DNA of 64,000 nucleotides from Streptomyces laurentii. GTDB taxonomy: Bacteria; Actinomycetota; Actinomycetes; Streptomycetales; Streptomycetaceae. The stretch spans positions 6,885,501 to 6,949,500 of the forward strand of contig AP017424.1 of the NCBI GenBank assembly GCA_002355495.1. The letters are read 5' to 3'. Numbering within the stretch: the stretch's first letter is position 1; every line of letters begins with the position of its first letter. The notes beneath the pieces are model-generated. The model was not told where the DNA came from, ran no database searches, and saw only the letters and a list, made by a program, of their open reading frames with translations. The position numbers and the translations under genes were made by a program. Positions 34,701 through 42,089 of the stretch are shown here, piece after piece.

Positions 34701-36420
34701 CGCCCGGATCGCGCTCGACCGCCGGTCCGTGGACGGGATACGCGCCGCCGTCTCCTGGGCCGTGACCGCCTGGGACGTCGGCGAGGTGCGATCCCCGGAG
34801 ATGGGCGAGGTCCTGGAGCGCCTCGAAAAGGCGTTGACCGCGAGCGACGAGCACCAGGAACTCATCTGGATCCAGGAGCGGTTGGTCGGATACGCCGAGG
34901 ATCCGGCGCTCCCGTCGGGAGGGACGGCGCGGCTCCGTCTCGCCGCGACGCTGCTCCGCAACGGCCGCGCCCGGGAGGTCGAGAACCTGCTGAGCCCGGT
35001 CCTGGGCACGCTCTCCCCGGCCGACCGCGCCGAAGCCGACCGGCTGATCCGAGCCGCCGCCGCCCCCGCCCGTATCCTCGTCGCGCTCCAGGACCGGTCG
35101 GACGCCCCCCGCGCGGCGCGCGTCCTCGCCAACCTGCCTGCCGTCGGGCATGGCCGCTTCGCCAGCCATGTCTTCGACGACTGCGTGCTGCTGCTCGTCG
35201 ACGGCACCGTGCCCGTCGCCCCGCTGCTCCAGGAACTCGTCGAGTGGCTGCCCGCGACCCGCATCGCGGTGCACCGGGGGCCGGTGCGCGCGGTGCCCGT
35301 CGCCGACGACGCCGTCACGTACACACGGACGATGCTGCGGTCCGCCGAATTCGTCCGGACCTCGGAGAACTACCCCGACGACACGACCCTGTGCGTCTCC
35401 CCGGAGGTCCACGAGACGCTGACGCACGACACGGCCGACTCCGAACTGGCCCTGCGCTTCGCCCCGCGCGAGGTCCGCACCGAGGACGGCGCGACGGTGT
35501 GCGTGATCCTCACCCCGCGGGTCGATCTGGCCGCCTGGGACCCCGAACTCCTGGCTCTCGCCCGCGTGTTCACCGAGCTGGACCCCGACGGGTCGCGCCT
35601 GGCCGGGACGCTGCGCGCGGCCCTGGACGCCGAGCTGGGACGCGCCGGATTCGCCCACGCGAGCGTCGCGGATACCGAACCCGCCGGACGTGGAGGGGTG
35701 AGCGGAGAGCTGGCGAAACGGCTGAGCCAGCAGACCTTCCCCTTCCGCCTCGGCCAGGCCGCCGCCCTGGCCTGGGAACGCCCCGGCCGCGCCGTACCCC
35801 TGGACGTCGACGTGAGCCCGCACGGCCCGCGCATGATCCCCGACGGGTACGAGAGCGGCCGGCTCCGCCTGCTCGTGTACGCCGACGACGCGCGGTCCCG
35901 CTGGTCGGCGGGGCTCATCCGGGGCGGCGGGTCCCGGCCCTGGTTCGGCAGCGTGCTGTGGCTGCACCGCGACCTGCCGCTCCCCGAGAACGTCCTCCTC
36001 GGCCTGCCCGCCGGGGAACGCGAGGCCGTCCTCGCCCCGGCGGACGCCGTCGCCCGCGTCGCGGAGTTCTTCCGCCTGGTACGCGGAAGCGTCGTGCAGA
36101 GCGCCGCGCTGCGCCCGCTGATCGGCGAGCGCGACTGGGAGCGGTCCCGCGAGCGGATCGTGCGGCTCGCGGGCGGCGTGCTGCGTGCGGAGGGTCTGCT
36201 GCTGCTGGCCGGCAACGCGCGGGGCCGGGCGATGGCCGAGGCGCTGCGGGTGCCCGTTCCGGCCGGCGACGCGTATCTCTGCGTACCGCTCGTGCGGCGG
36301 ACCGACGCGCACGCCGCCCGGCCCGCCGTCACCGTCGACGACCTCACCTGGGTCGTCGCGGACGGCGGCGACGAACTCGCGCCGCTGCCCACGGGGTTCC
36401 CCAGCCTGCGCACCCGCTGA
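31693..36420 (+). CDS. Giant SAV_2336/vWA-like, STAND ATPase, cyclase-like and NaeI-like fusion protein
   Basis: 1575 residues. Residues 1-500 resemble the SAV_2336 N-terminal region, with a vWA-like FDLVLVVDRSPGMRVW (Asp182, Ser184, but Gly186 in the third MIDAS place). Residues 545-880 are a STAND/NB-ARC-type ATPase after HYVGQRELEEAV. The P-loop is GTAGIGRTT at 582-590, with Arg in place of Lys, and Walker B is RVLLVLDDLP near 660-671. Helical repeats follow (900-1130). Residues 1135-1270, with TRIAVHRGPVRAVP and DDTTLCVSPEVHETL, look like a degenerate class III cyclase domain. Residues 1280-1575, with FTELDPDGSRLAGTLRAAL, LPENVLLGLP, RVAEFFRLVRGSVVQ and LRAEGLLLLAGN, resemble restriction enzyme NaeI, with Ser1375 where NaeI has its catalytic Lys. 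Probably the sensor/regulator of the operon. Confidence 0.8.
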   Translation: MPEPLPRLLSALRAAVPELDGTALAEALWLAAHMGGDSDTEDGVRDGARPGAEERVPGAEPEHPDGPAPETAPVDRPDRNRPSRPDGAPSGDGSSTRPLHERLPGSAAALRGHAVAAPQGTGLPRALELTRALRPWKRRWPQGHRHELDTDATVEGYARSGELIPVFKPAPERWFDLVLVVDRSPGMRVWNETVTEFAAVLDRLGAFRTLQTADLTFDAAGAPRAPGALRSADGRRLVVVVSDCMADAWRRPDVWHLLRDWAGTHPTAVLNPLPTKLWRRGGLDLPTTRFTPAAPGSPRNRVPVTPPALAGVGAGTGAADGEGAWLPVPVLSLTPHSLGRWSRSLMRGDPDGCTAVLVPPTGRTVTDHAPTGAVRQRARPLPPAERVRRFLRTASPRAARLAVLCAPFDRISLRLLHLVREKLVPEAGIADIAEVVTSGVFQVVQDGTTVELVLPPDIQEALRAHLPADRVWALHQALDQHLAHRGTGRAGLPSVARDDAGPLELAAEREAFARASRRTLELLGLAEPEDEEGVTSEPGEPEDDPDLPPLPEHYVGQRELEEAVADRLTGGRHVVGVTSADGTAGIGRTTLALKVARSVRDRFPDGVVFLPFHGSTSSPLPVDAVMDRLLRRLGLSDEDFPRHYTEPGVLAEALRAALRGRRVLLVLDDLPSDALAHAFTRVPPQGCAVLITHPHPGDGPPDVPGFLPDVVSGDDAVRLFAAAGAPHPETLAHGPWWPATLRVLGAAAASAGPVTAAKVARIVAEVAEEDMPLSPREAVRHWLDGLDEGRGATLVRLAMVTTAEFTAEEAEAALDCAPSAAVGQLETLVRDGLLRRHGPGRYVLPNAVRSEVVRTPAYETPNVFALDRIDTFHRGAAAAFHQVRHPGSRLAERLGVVPGAAPHPEVWVRNALNHSHGGAEMLLLLQDAGATPAYRAAFAAAARRWMRRGLKFEGPVLGRAALALAHAQHALGQHEEAWATLHEVGPDRLREDDATFPDAALLLARIALDRRSVDGIRAAVSWAVTAWDVGEVRSPEMGEVLERLEKALTASDEHQELIWIQERLVGYAEDPALPSGGTARLRLAATLLRNGRAREVENLLSPVLGTLSPADRAEADRLIRAAAAPARILVALQDRSDAPRAARVLANLPAVGHGRFASHVFDDCVLLLVDGTVPVAPLLQELVEWLPATRIAVHRGPVRAVPVADDAVTYTRTMLRSAEFVRTSENYPDDTTLCVSPEVHETLTHDTADSELALRFAPREVRTEDGATVCVILTPRVDLAAWDPELLALARVFTELDPDGSRLAGTLRAALDAELGRAGFAHASVADTEPAGRGGVSGELAKRLSQQTFPFRLGQAAALAWERPGRAVPLDVDVSPHGPRMIPDGYESGRLRLLVYADDARSRWSAGLIRGGGSRPWFGSVLWLHRDLPLPENVLLGLPAGEREAVLAPADAVARVAEFFRLVRGSVVQSAALRPLIGERDWERSRERIVRLAGGVLRAEGLLLLAGNARGRAMAEALRVPVPAGDAYLCVPLVRRTDAHAARPAVTVDDLTWVVADGGDELAPLPTGFPSLRTR

Positions 36421-36463
36421 GCCCCGGGCCGGGGCGCGGGGAAAAAGGGCGGCGCGGCTCCGG

Positions 36464-36469
36464 TTAGCA
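36464..36469 (+). promoter_or_regulatory. Candidate -10 element before the GT2 gene
   Basis: TAGCAT stands out in the GC-rich gap between the 1575-residue gene and the next gene. A GC-rich inverted repeat (about 36422-36434) followed by a short A run precedes it. Together they suggest the conflict operon ends here and the glycosyltransferase has its own promoter. Confidence 0.35.
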
Positions 36470-36506
36470 TCGGCGTCCTCGCCGCCGACCCCTGGAGTTC
36501 CGCGCC

Positions 36507-37388
36507 ATGTCATCCCCGCGTATCGGAGTCGTCATCGTGACGATGGGAAACCGCCCGAAGGAGCTGGCGGCGCTGCTCGCCTCGGTGGAGCGGCAGGACG
36601 TGCCGGCGGCCCGGGTGGTGCTGGTCGGCAACGCGACCCCGCTCACCGACGTGGACGTGGCACCCGGCGTGACCAAGGTGCCGCTGCCCGAGAACCTGGG
36701 CTGCCCGGGCGGGCGCAACGTCGGTCTCGCGATGCTGCGCGACTCCGGGGACGTCGACGTCGTCGTGGAACTCGACGACGACGGTCTGCTCATCCACACG
36801 GACGTCTTCCGCACGGTCCGGAAGCTGTTCGCGGCCGACCCGCGGCTCGGCATCGTCGGCTTCCGGGTCGCCGACGAGCACGGGCACACCGAGCGGCGCT
36901 GGGTGCCCCGGCTGCGCGCCGACGACCCGATGCGCGGCGGCCCGGTGACCGCGTTCCTCGGCGGCGGACACGCCTTCTCCCTGCCGATGCTCCGGGAGAC
37001 CGGACTGTGGCCCGCGGAGTTCTTCTTCACCCACGAGGAGTCCGACCTGGCCTGGCGCGCGCTCGACGCGGGCTGGACGATCCTGTACGAGCCCGGGCTC
37101 GTCCTCCAGCACCCGCGGACGTCCCCGGCCCGGCACGCGGTCTACTACCGCAACACGGCCCGCAACCGTGTCTGGCTGGCCCGGCGCCGTCTTCCCGTCC
37201 CGCTGGTCCCCGTCTACCTGGGCGTGTGGATCCTGCTCGCCATGGCGCGCATGCGGTCGCTGGGCGGCCTCACGGCGTGGTGGGGCGGATTCGCCGAAGG
37301 CGTGCGGAAGCCCTGTGGCCCCCGCCGGGCCATGCGCTGGCGCACGGTGTGGCGGATGACCCGGCTGGGTCGCCCGCCGATCCTCTGA
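36507..37388 (+). CDS. Family 2 glycosyltransferase
   Basis: A 293-residue GT-A enzyme. It begins RIGVVIVTMGNRPKELAALL (nucleotide-binding strand). ENLGCPGGRNVGLAML follows, then the metal-binding acidic motif in DVVVELDDDGLLI. FFFTHEESDLAWRALDAGW carries the catalytic acidic pair typical of GT2 rhamnosyl/hexosyl transferases. A single hydrophobic stretch (LVPVYLGVWILLAMA) and a basic tail suggest membrane association. It lies 86 bases after the conflict operon but probably has its own promoter. Acceptor unknown, perhaps a cell-surface glycan. Confidence 0.87.
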   Translation: MSSPRIGVVIVTMGNRPKELAALLASVERQDVPAARVVLVGNATPLTDVDVAPGVTKVPLPENLGCPGGRNVGLAMLRDSGDVDVVVELDDDGLLIHTDVFRTVRKLFAADPRLGIVGFRVADEHGHTERRWVPRLRADDPMRGGPVTAFLGGGHAFSLPMLRETGLWPAEFFFTHEESDLAWRALDAGWTILYEPGLVLQHPRTSPARHAVYYRNTARNRVWLARRRLPVPLVPVYLGVWILLAMARMRSLGGLTAWWGGFAEGVRKPCGPRRAMRWRTVWRMTRLGRPPIL

Positions 37389-37664
37389 CCCGCGGACCGA
37401 GCCCCGTCCCGGATGCCTCCGGGCTGTCGCGCCGCCGCCCGGAGGGGGGGATACCGGACGGCGGCTTGTGGGGTGCGCACACCCAACGGAGCGCGTGCCC
37501 CACCCGGCCCGATTCATACGCTCCGATTCCCGCCCGCGTTCCCCCACGACAGGGCCAAGACGGTGAACCGGTGAATTAACGGGCGCGTCGCCGCCCGGTG
37601 CCGGAGCTGCCGACGGCCACGGCGGAAGGATCGCCGTACGGCCTTCACAGCGACACACACCGGG

Positions 37665-39413
37665 GTGCACGACGACATGTGGCGGGACAACACGGCTGCG
37701 CAAGCCCCAGCGACGACAGGGCCCCCCGAAGCCGACACGGACCCGGAGGCGGCGGCCCGGCCCGGGACGGCCACCGAGCGGCGGACGCGCTCGGGGGGCC
37801 GGCTCCTGCGGATCCTCACCACCACCGACCACAAAGTGGTGGGCTACCTCTACATGGTCACCGCGTTCGCGTTCTTCCTCTTCGCCGGCCTGCTGGCGAT
37901 GGTGATGCGCGGCGAACTCGCCCGCCCCGGACTCCAGCTGGTCAGCGCCGAGCAGTACAACCAGCTCTTCACCGTCCACGGCACGGTGATGATGCTGCTC
38001 TTCGCCACCCCCATGTTCGCGGGCTTCGCCAACGCCGTCATGCCGCTCCAGATCGGCGCCCCGGACGTCGCCTTCCCGCGTCTCAACGCCCTCAGCTACT
38101 GGCTCTTCCTGTTCGGCGGGCTGCTGGTGGTCTCCGGCTTCCTGCTGCCCGGCGGCGCCGCCTCCTTCGGCTGGTTCGCCTACGCGCCGCTCAACAACGC
38201 CGTCTTCTCGCCGGGCGCGGGCGGCGACCTGTGGGCCCTGGGCCTGGTCCTGGCCGGCGTCGGCACCACCCTGACCGCCGTCAACTTCATCACCACGGTC
38301 ATGTGCCTGCGCGCCCCCGGAATGACCATGTTCCGGATGCCGATCTTCACCTGGAACGTGCTCCTGACCTCGGTCCTCGCCCTGCTCGCCTTCCCCGTCT
38401 TCACCGCGGCCCTGCTCGCCCTCGTGGCCGAACGCAGACTCGGCGCCCACGTCTACGACTCGGCCGTCGGCGGCGCGCTGCTGTGGCAGCACCTCTTCTG
38501 GTTCTTCGGTCATCCCGAGGTCTACATCGTCGCGCTGCCGTTCTTCGGGATCATCTCGGAGATCATCCCGGTCTTCAGCCGCAAGCCCCTGTTCGGCTAT
38601 CTCGGCATGGTGGGGGCCACCATCGGCATCACCATGCTGTCCGCCGTCGTGTGGGCCCACCACATGTTCGTGACCGGTGCCGTCCTGCTGCCGTTCTTCT
38701 CGATCATGTCGTTCCTGATCGCCGTACCGACCGGAGTGAAGTTCTTCAACTGGATCGGCACCATGTGGAACGGCAGCCTCTCCTTCGAGACGCCGATGCT
38801 GTTCTCGATCGGCTTCCTCGTCACCTTCCTGCTCGGCGGCCTCAGCGGCGTGCTCATCGCCTCGCCCCCGCTCGACTTCCAGCTCACCGACTCCGCGTTC
38901 ATCGTGGCGCACCTGCACTACGTCCTCTTCGGCACCGTCGTCTTCGCCATGTTCGCGGGCTTCTACTTCTGGTGGCCCAAGTGGACGGGCCGCCTGCTCG
39001 ACGAACGCCTGGGCCGCGTCCACTTCTGGACGCTCTTCGCCGGATTCCAGGCGACGTTCCTGGTCCAGCACTGGCTCGGCGAGAAGGGCATGCCCCGCCG
39101 CTACGCCGACTACCTGCCGACCGACGGCTTCACCACGCTCAACACCGTCTCCTCCGCCGGCGCCTTCCTGCTCGGCCTGTCGACCCTGCCGTTCCTCTAC
39201 AACGTCTGGCGCACCCGGACCCACGGCGCCGAGGCGGCCGGCGACGACCCCTGGGGCTACGGCCGGTCGCTGGAATGGGCCACCTCCTGCCCGCCGCCCC
39301 GGCACAACTTCCTCGCCCTGCCCCGCGTACGGTCCGACTCGCCCGCCTACGACCTGCGCCATCCGCCAGGCCCGCCCCCCGGCGCCCCCGCGGTGCGAGA
39401 GGAGACGTCATGA
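37665..39413 (+). CDS. ctaD: Cytochrome c oxidase subunit I, second accessory copy
   Basis: A 582-residue membrane protein very similar along its length to the product of the ctaD gene at 5664-7397. Metal ligands are retained: His in FTVHGTVMML, HPEVYI with the cross-linking Tyr, WAHHMFVT, and VAHLHYVLFG. GTG 37665 and ATG 37677 are both possible starts in the same frame. No DevR-type palindrome is visible upstream, so regulation appears to differ from the first copy. It overlaps the subunit IV gene by ATGA and faces an orphan qcrB. ctaC and ctaE are absent here, so the product must share subunits encoded elsewhere. Confidence 0.92.
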   Translation: MHDDMWRDNTAAQAPATTGPPEADTDPEAAARPGTATERRTRSGGRLLRILTTTDHKVVGYLYMVTAFAFFLFAGLLAMVMRGELARPGLQLVSAEQYNQLFTVHGTVMMLLFATPMFAGFANAVMPLQIGAPDVAFPRLNALSYWLFLFGGLLVVSGFLLPGGAASFGWFAYAPLNNAVFSPGAGGDLWALGLVLAGVGTTLTAVNFITTVMCLRAPGMTMFRMPIFTWNVLLTSVLALLAFPVFTAALLALVAERRLGAHVYDSAVGGALLWQHLFWFFGHPEVYIVALPFFGIISEIIPVFSRKPLFGYLGMVGATIGITMLSAVVWAHHMFVTGAVLLPFFSIMSFLIAVPTGVKFFNWIGTMWNGSLSFETPMLFSIGFLVTFLLGGLSGVLIASPPLDFQLTDSAFIVAHLHYVLFGTVVFAMFAGFYFWWPKWTGRLLDERLGRVHFWTLFAGFQATFLVQHWLGEKGMPRRYADYLPTDGFTTLNTVSSAGAFLLGLSTLPFLYNVWRTRTHGAEAAGDDPWGYGRSLEWATSCPPPRHNFLALPRVRSDSPAYDLRHPPGPPPGAPAVREETS

Positions 39414-39802
39414 GGACCGAGGCGCTGGTGTTCGCCGGCACGGCCGGTTTCTTCCTGGTCGTGGACGTGCTGTACGCGGTGTGGTCCCGCGAGCCCGCCG
39501 GCACCGCCGCCCTGACCGTCGCCTTCCTCATGGCGTCCCTCGTCAGCTTCTTCTCCGCCCGCACCCACCGCGCGATCGGCCTGCGCCCCGAGGACCGCCC
39601 CGACGGCGAGGTCAAGGAACGCTCCGGCCCGCTGGCCCTCTTCTCGCCCGGCAGCGGCTGGCCGGTGCTCATCGCCCTGGGCGGGGCCGTTCTCGCCCTG
39701 GGCCTGGTCTTCGGCCTGTGGCTGGCCCTGATCGGCCTCGGCCTGTTCGCGGCGGGCGTCGGCGGTCTCGTCTTCCAGTACGCCACCGACGACGAGGCGT
39801 GA
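39410..39802 (+). CDS. ctaF: Cytochrome c oxidase subunit IV
   Basis: A 130-residue protein with four hydrophobic helices. It has the actinobacterial subunit IV layout: an N-terminal helix after MRTEALVFAG, a second helix ending SFFSARTHRAIGLRPEDRPD, then PGSGWPVLIALGGAVLALG and a final helix with YATDDEA at the end. It is a small accessory subunit of the aa3 oxidase. The ATG start overlaps the ctaD stop, fixing stoichiometric expression with it. Confidence 0.88.
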   Translation: MRTEALVFAGTAGFFLVVDVLYAVWSREPAGTAALTVAFLMASLVSFFSARTHRAIGLRPEDRPDGEVKERSGPLALFSPGSGWPVLIALGGAVLALGLVFGLWLALIGLGLFAAGVGGLVFQYATDDEA

Positions 39803-39820
39803 CCGGCCCGGCGCGGCCGC

Positions 39821-41524
39821 TCAGTCGGTGCGTACGGAGCCGCGGTCGCCCCCGCCCTGCCCCGGGCCCGCACCGGAACCCGTACCCGGGTCCCCGTCCT
39901 CGTCCCAGCGCGGCGGCGCCGTCCGCTCCGCCACCGCGGCCCGTTCCGACGCCCGGGCCGGCAGCTCGACCCGGTCGGTGAGCAGGAACCGGCTCAGCGC
40001 GGCCCGCACCCGCAGCCGGCGGTCCGCCGGACCCTCCTCGGGCAGCGTCACCGGCTTCTGCGTCTCCCGCATCAGCAGCCGGTAGCGGACGTCCGGCGGC
40101 ACGGCGCGGTGCCGCCCGGACAACTCGCCGTGCACCGCCTGCCGCACCTCCCGCGTCTCCTCGCCCTCGGCCAGCCGCCGGCGGTCCGCCGCCTGCAGGG
40201 CGAGACACAGCCGTCGGGTCACGGCGAAGGCCAGCAGCGGCGCGAGCACCAGGGACACCCGGAGCACCCACGTCACCGCCTGGATCGAGGCGTCGAAGAT
40301 GAGGGCGAGCAGGTCGTTGCCGCCGGCCAGCAGCAGCACCGCGTAGAAGACGATGCCCGCCACCCCGAGCCCGGTGCGCACCGGGCGGTTGCGCGGCCGG
40401 TCGCACAGATGGTGCTCGGCGCGGTCGCCGGTCGCCCACTTCTCGATGAACGGATAGAAGAGCAGCCCCGTGAACAGCAGCCCCGGCAGCAGCAGCGCGG
40501 GCACGAACACGTTCCACATGATCGTGTGCCCCGCGACCACGGTGGTCCACGGCGGCATCAGCCGCAGCGCGCCCTCCAGGAACCCCACGTACCAGTCGGG
40601 CTGCGAACCGGCCGACACCTGGTCCGGCCGGAACGGCCCGTAGCGCCAGACCGGGTTGATCTGGGCCACCGCCGCCATGCCCGTGAACACCGCGAACACC
40701 AGCAGGAACAGGCCCGTGGACTTCACCGCGAAGTGCGGGACCATCGGGTGCCCGACCGCGTTGCGGTTGGTGCGGCCGGGCAGCGCCCAGTGGGTGTGCT
40801 TGAGGTAGAAGACCAGCAGGACGTGCGCGGTGACGACGGCGACGAGCAGCGCCGGGGCGAGCAGCACGTGCAGCACGTACAGGCGCGGGATGACGACCTG
40901 CCCCGGGAACTGGCCGCCGAACAGCAGCATCTCCAGATACGTGCCGACCACCGGGATCGACCCGACGATGGTGGCGGCGGTGCGCAGACCCGTCCCCGAG
41001 AGCAGGTCGTCCGGCAGCGAGTAGCCCGCGAACCCCTCCAGCATCGCGAGGATGAACAGCGTCACGCCCAGTACCCAGTTCGCCTCCCGCGGCTTGCGGA
41101 ACGCGCCGGTGAAGAAGACCCGCAGCATGTGCACGGCGATCGCGGCGACGAACACCAGCGCCGCCCAGTGGTGCACCTGACGGATCAGCAGCCCGCCGCG
41201 CACCTCGAAGCTCAGCCGCAGGGTCGTCGTGTACGCCTGGGTCATCGGCTGCCCCTGGAGGGGCCGGTACGGGCCGGCGTAGACGGTCTCCACCATGCTC
41301 GGGTCGAAGAACAGCGTGAGGTACACGCCGGTCAGCAGCAGTACGAGGAACGCGTACAGGGCGAGTTCGCCGAGCAGGAACGACCAGTGGTCGGGGAACG
41401 CCTTGCGCAGCGCGACGCGGGCGATCTCGCTGAGCGGCAGCCGGCCGTCGGCGGCGGCGTACGCGCGGACGGCGGCCTCCTTGGCACGGTCGTTCCCGCG
41501 GGTCCGGTGCCTGCGAAGGGACAT
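39821..41524 (-). CDS. qcrB: Cytochrome bc complex cytochrome b subunit, orphan copy
   Basis: A 567-residue membrane protein, the quinol-oxidising cytochrome b of the actinobacterial bcc-aa3 supercomplex. Haem ligands are in QVHHWAALVFVAAIAVHMLR and in the YVLHVLLAPALLVAVVTAH segment. The Qo-site region shows as INPVWRYGPFRPDQVSAGSQ then PDWYVGFLEGALRLMPPW. The 110-residue hydrophilic C-terminus is typical of high-GC Gram-positives and slightly long. The qcrC and qcrA partners are absent. It is convergent with ctaF, 18 bases apart, and together they make an alternative terminal respiratory set. Confidence 0.92.
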   Translation of the reverse strand: MSLRRHRTRGNDRAKEAAVRAYAAADGRLPLSEIARVALRKAFPDHWSFLLGELALYAFLVLLLTGVYLTLFFDPSMVETVYAGPYRPLQGQPMTQAYTTTLRLSFEVRGGLLIRQVHHWAALVFVAAIAVHMLRVFFTGAFRKPREANWVLGVTLFILAMLEGFAGYSLPDDLLSGTGLRTAATIVGSIPVVGTYLEMLLFGGQFPGQVVIPRLYVLHVLLAPALLVAVVTAHVLLVFYLKHTHWALPGRTNRNAVGHPMVPHFAVKSTGLFLLVFAVFTGMAAVAQINPVWRYGPFRPDQVSAGSQPDWYVGFLEGALRLMPPWTTVVAGHTIMWNVFVPALLLPGLLFTGLLFYPFIEKWATGDRAEHHLCDRPRNRPVRTGLGVAGIVFYAVLLLAGGNDLLALIFDASIQAVTWVLRVSLVLAPLLAFAVTRRLCLALQAADRRRLAEGEETREVRQAVHGELSGRHRAVPPDVRYRLLMRETQKPVTLPEEGPADRRLRVRAALSRFLLTDRVELPARASERAAVAERTAPPRWDEDGDPGTGSGAGPGQGGGDRGSVRTD

Positions 41525-41725
41525 GCCGCCTCCTGACGATCCGCCGCTCCAGGCGTCCTCCGCCTGCCGCGCCGCCCCGCGGCGGCCACCCTGCCGACCC
41601 TGCCGTCCGGGCCTCCTCCAGCGGACCGGACGCGCCGGGCATTGGGCCGCGCGAGGGAAAAACCCGCACGAGCGCCACGAGCGCCACCCGCGCGACCGGA
41701 GCGTACGGAGCGGACGGAGGAGGCC

Positions 41726-42043
41726 CTACGGCTCGTACAGCGGCAGGAAGTGGATCACCGGCTCCTCGTACGGATGGGCCGCGCGGACGGCCTCCAGGAC
41801 GGCGCGCGCCTGTTCCGTGTCGCAGAACGACTCGACGCGGCGCTCCTCGCCGTACTGGACGACGCCCACCTCCCCGTCGTACGGCCGCGCGCCGGGCAGC
41901 GGCTGCCAACTGCCGGTCACCCGCCACCCGCTGGAACACCGCGCGTAGGTGCCGACCCGCCCCGCGCCGGCCGTGTGCAGGGCGTCGACCACGGCCTCCA
42001 CATGGCTTTCGGGGACGGATATCTCGATCTTCAGACGCGTCAT
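41726..42043 (-). CDS. YqfO-like (NIF3 insert-domain) protein
   Basis: A 105-residue stand-alone version of the domain inserted in NIF3/YqgQ-type proteins, with a CutA/GlnB-like ferredoxin fold. The sequence runs LKIEISVPESHVEAVVDALH, AGAGRVGTYARCSSGWRVTG, SFCDTEQARAVLEAVRAAHP and YEEPVIHFLPLYEP. The GAGRVGxYxxCS and HPYEEP motifs are diagnostic. It may bind metal or small ligands. No function is established. ATG 42043 gives the standard start, while longer upstream readings lack similarity. Confidence 0.85.
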   Translation of the reverse strand: MTRLKIEISVPESHVEAVVDALHTAGAGRVGTYARCSSGWRVTGSWQPLPGARPYDGEVGVVQYGEERRVESFCDTEQARAVLEAVRAAHPYEEPVIHFLPLYEP

Positions 42044-42089
42044 GAGCGAGACCTTAGCGGCCGGACGGGGAGAGACGTCGGGCCGTCGC

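Noticed and set aside
31603..36513. A 1636-codon open frame on the minus strand opposite the large conflict gene.
   Set aside because: Long antisense frames are expected in GC-rich coding DNA. It has no ribosome site, its sequence is low-complexity Gly/Arg-rich, and the plus-strand frame has recognisable domains.
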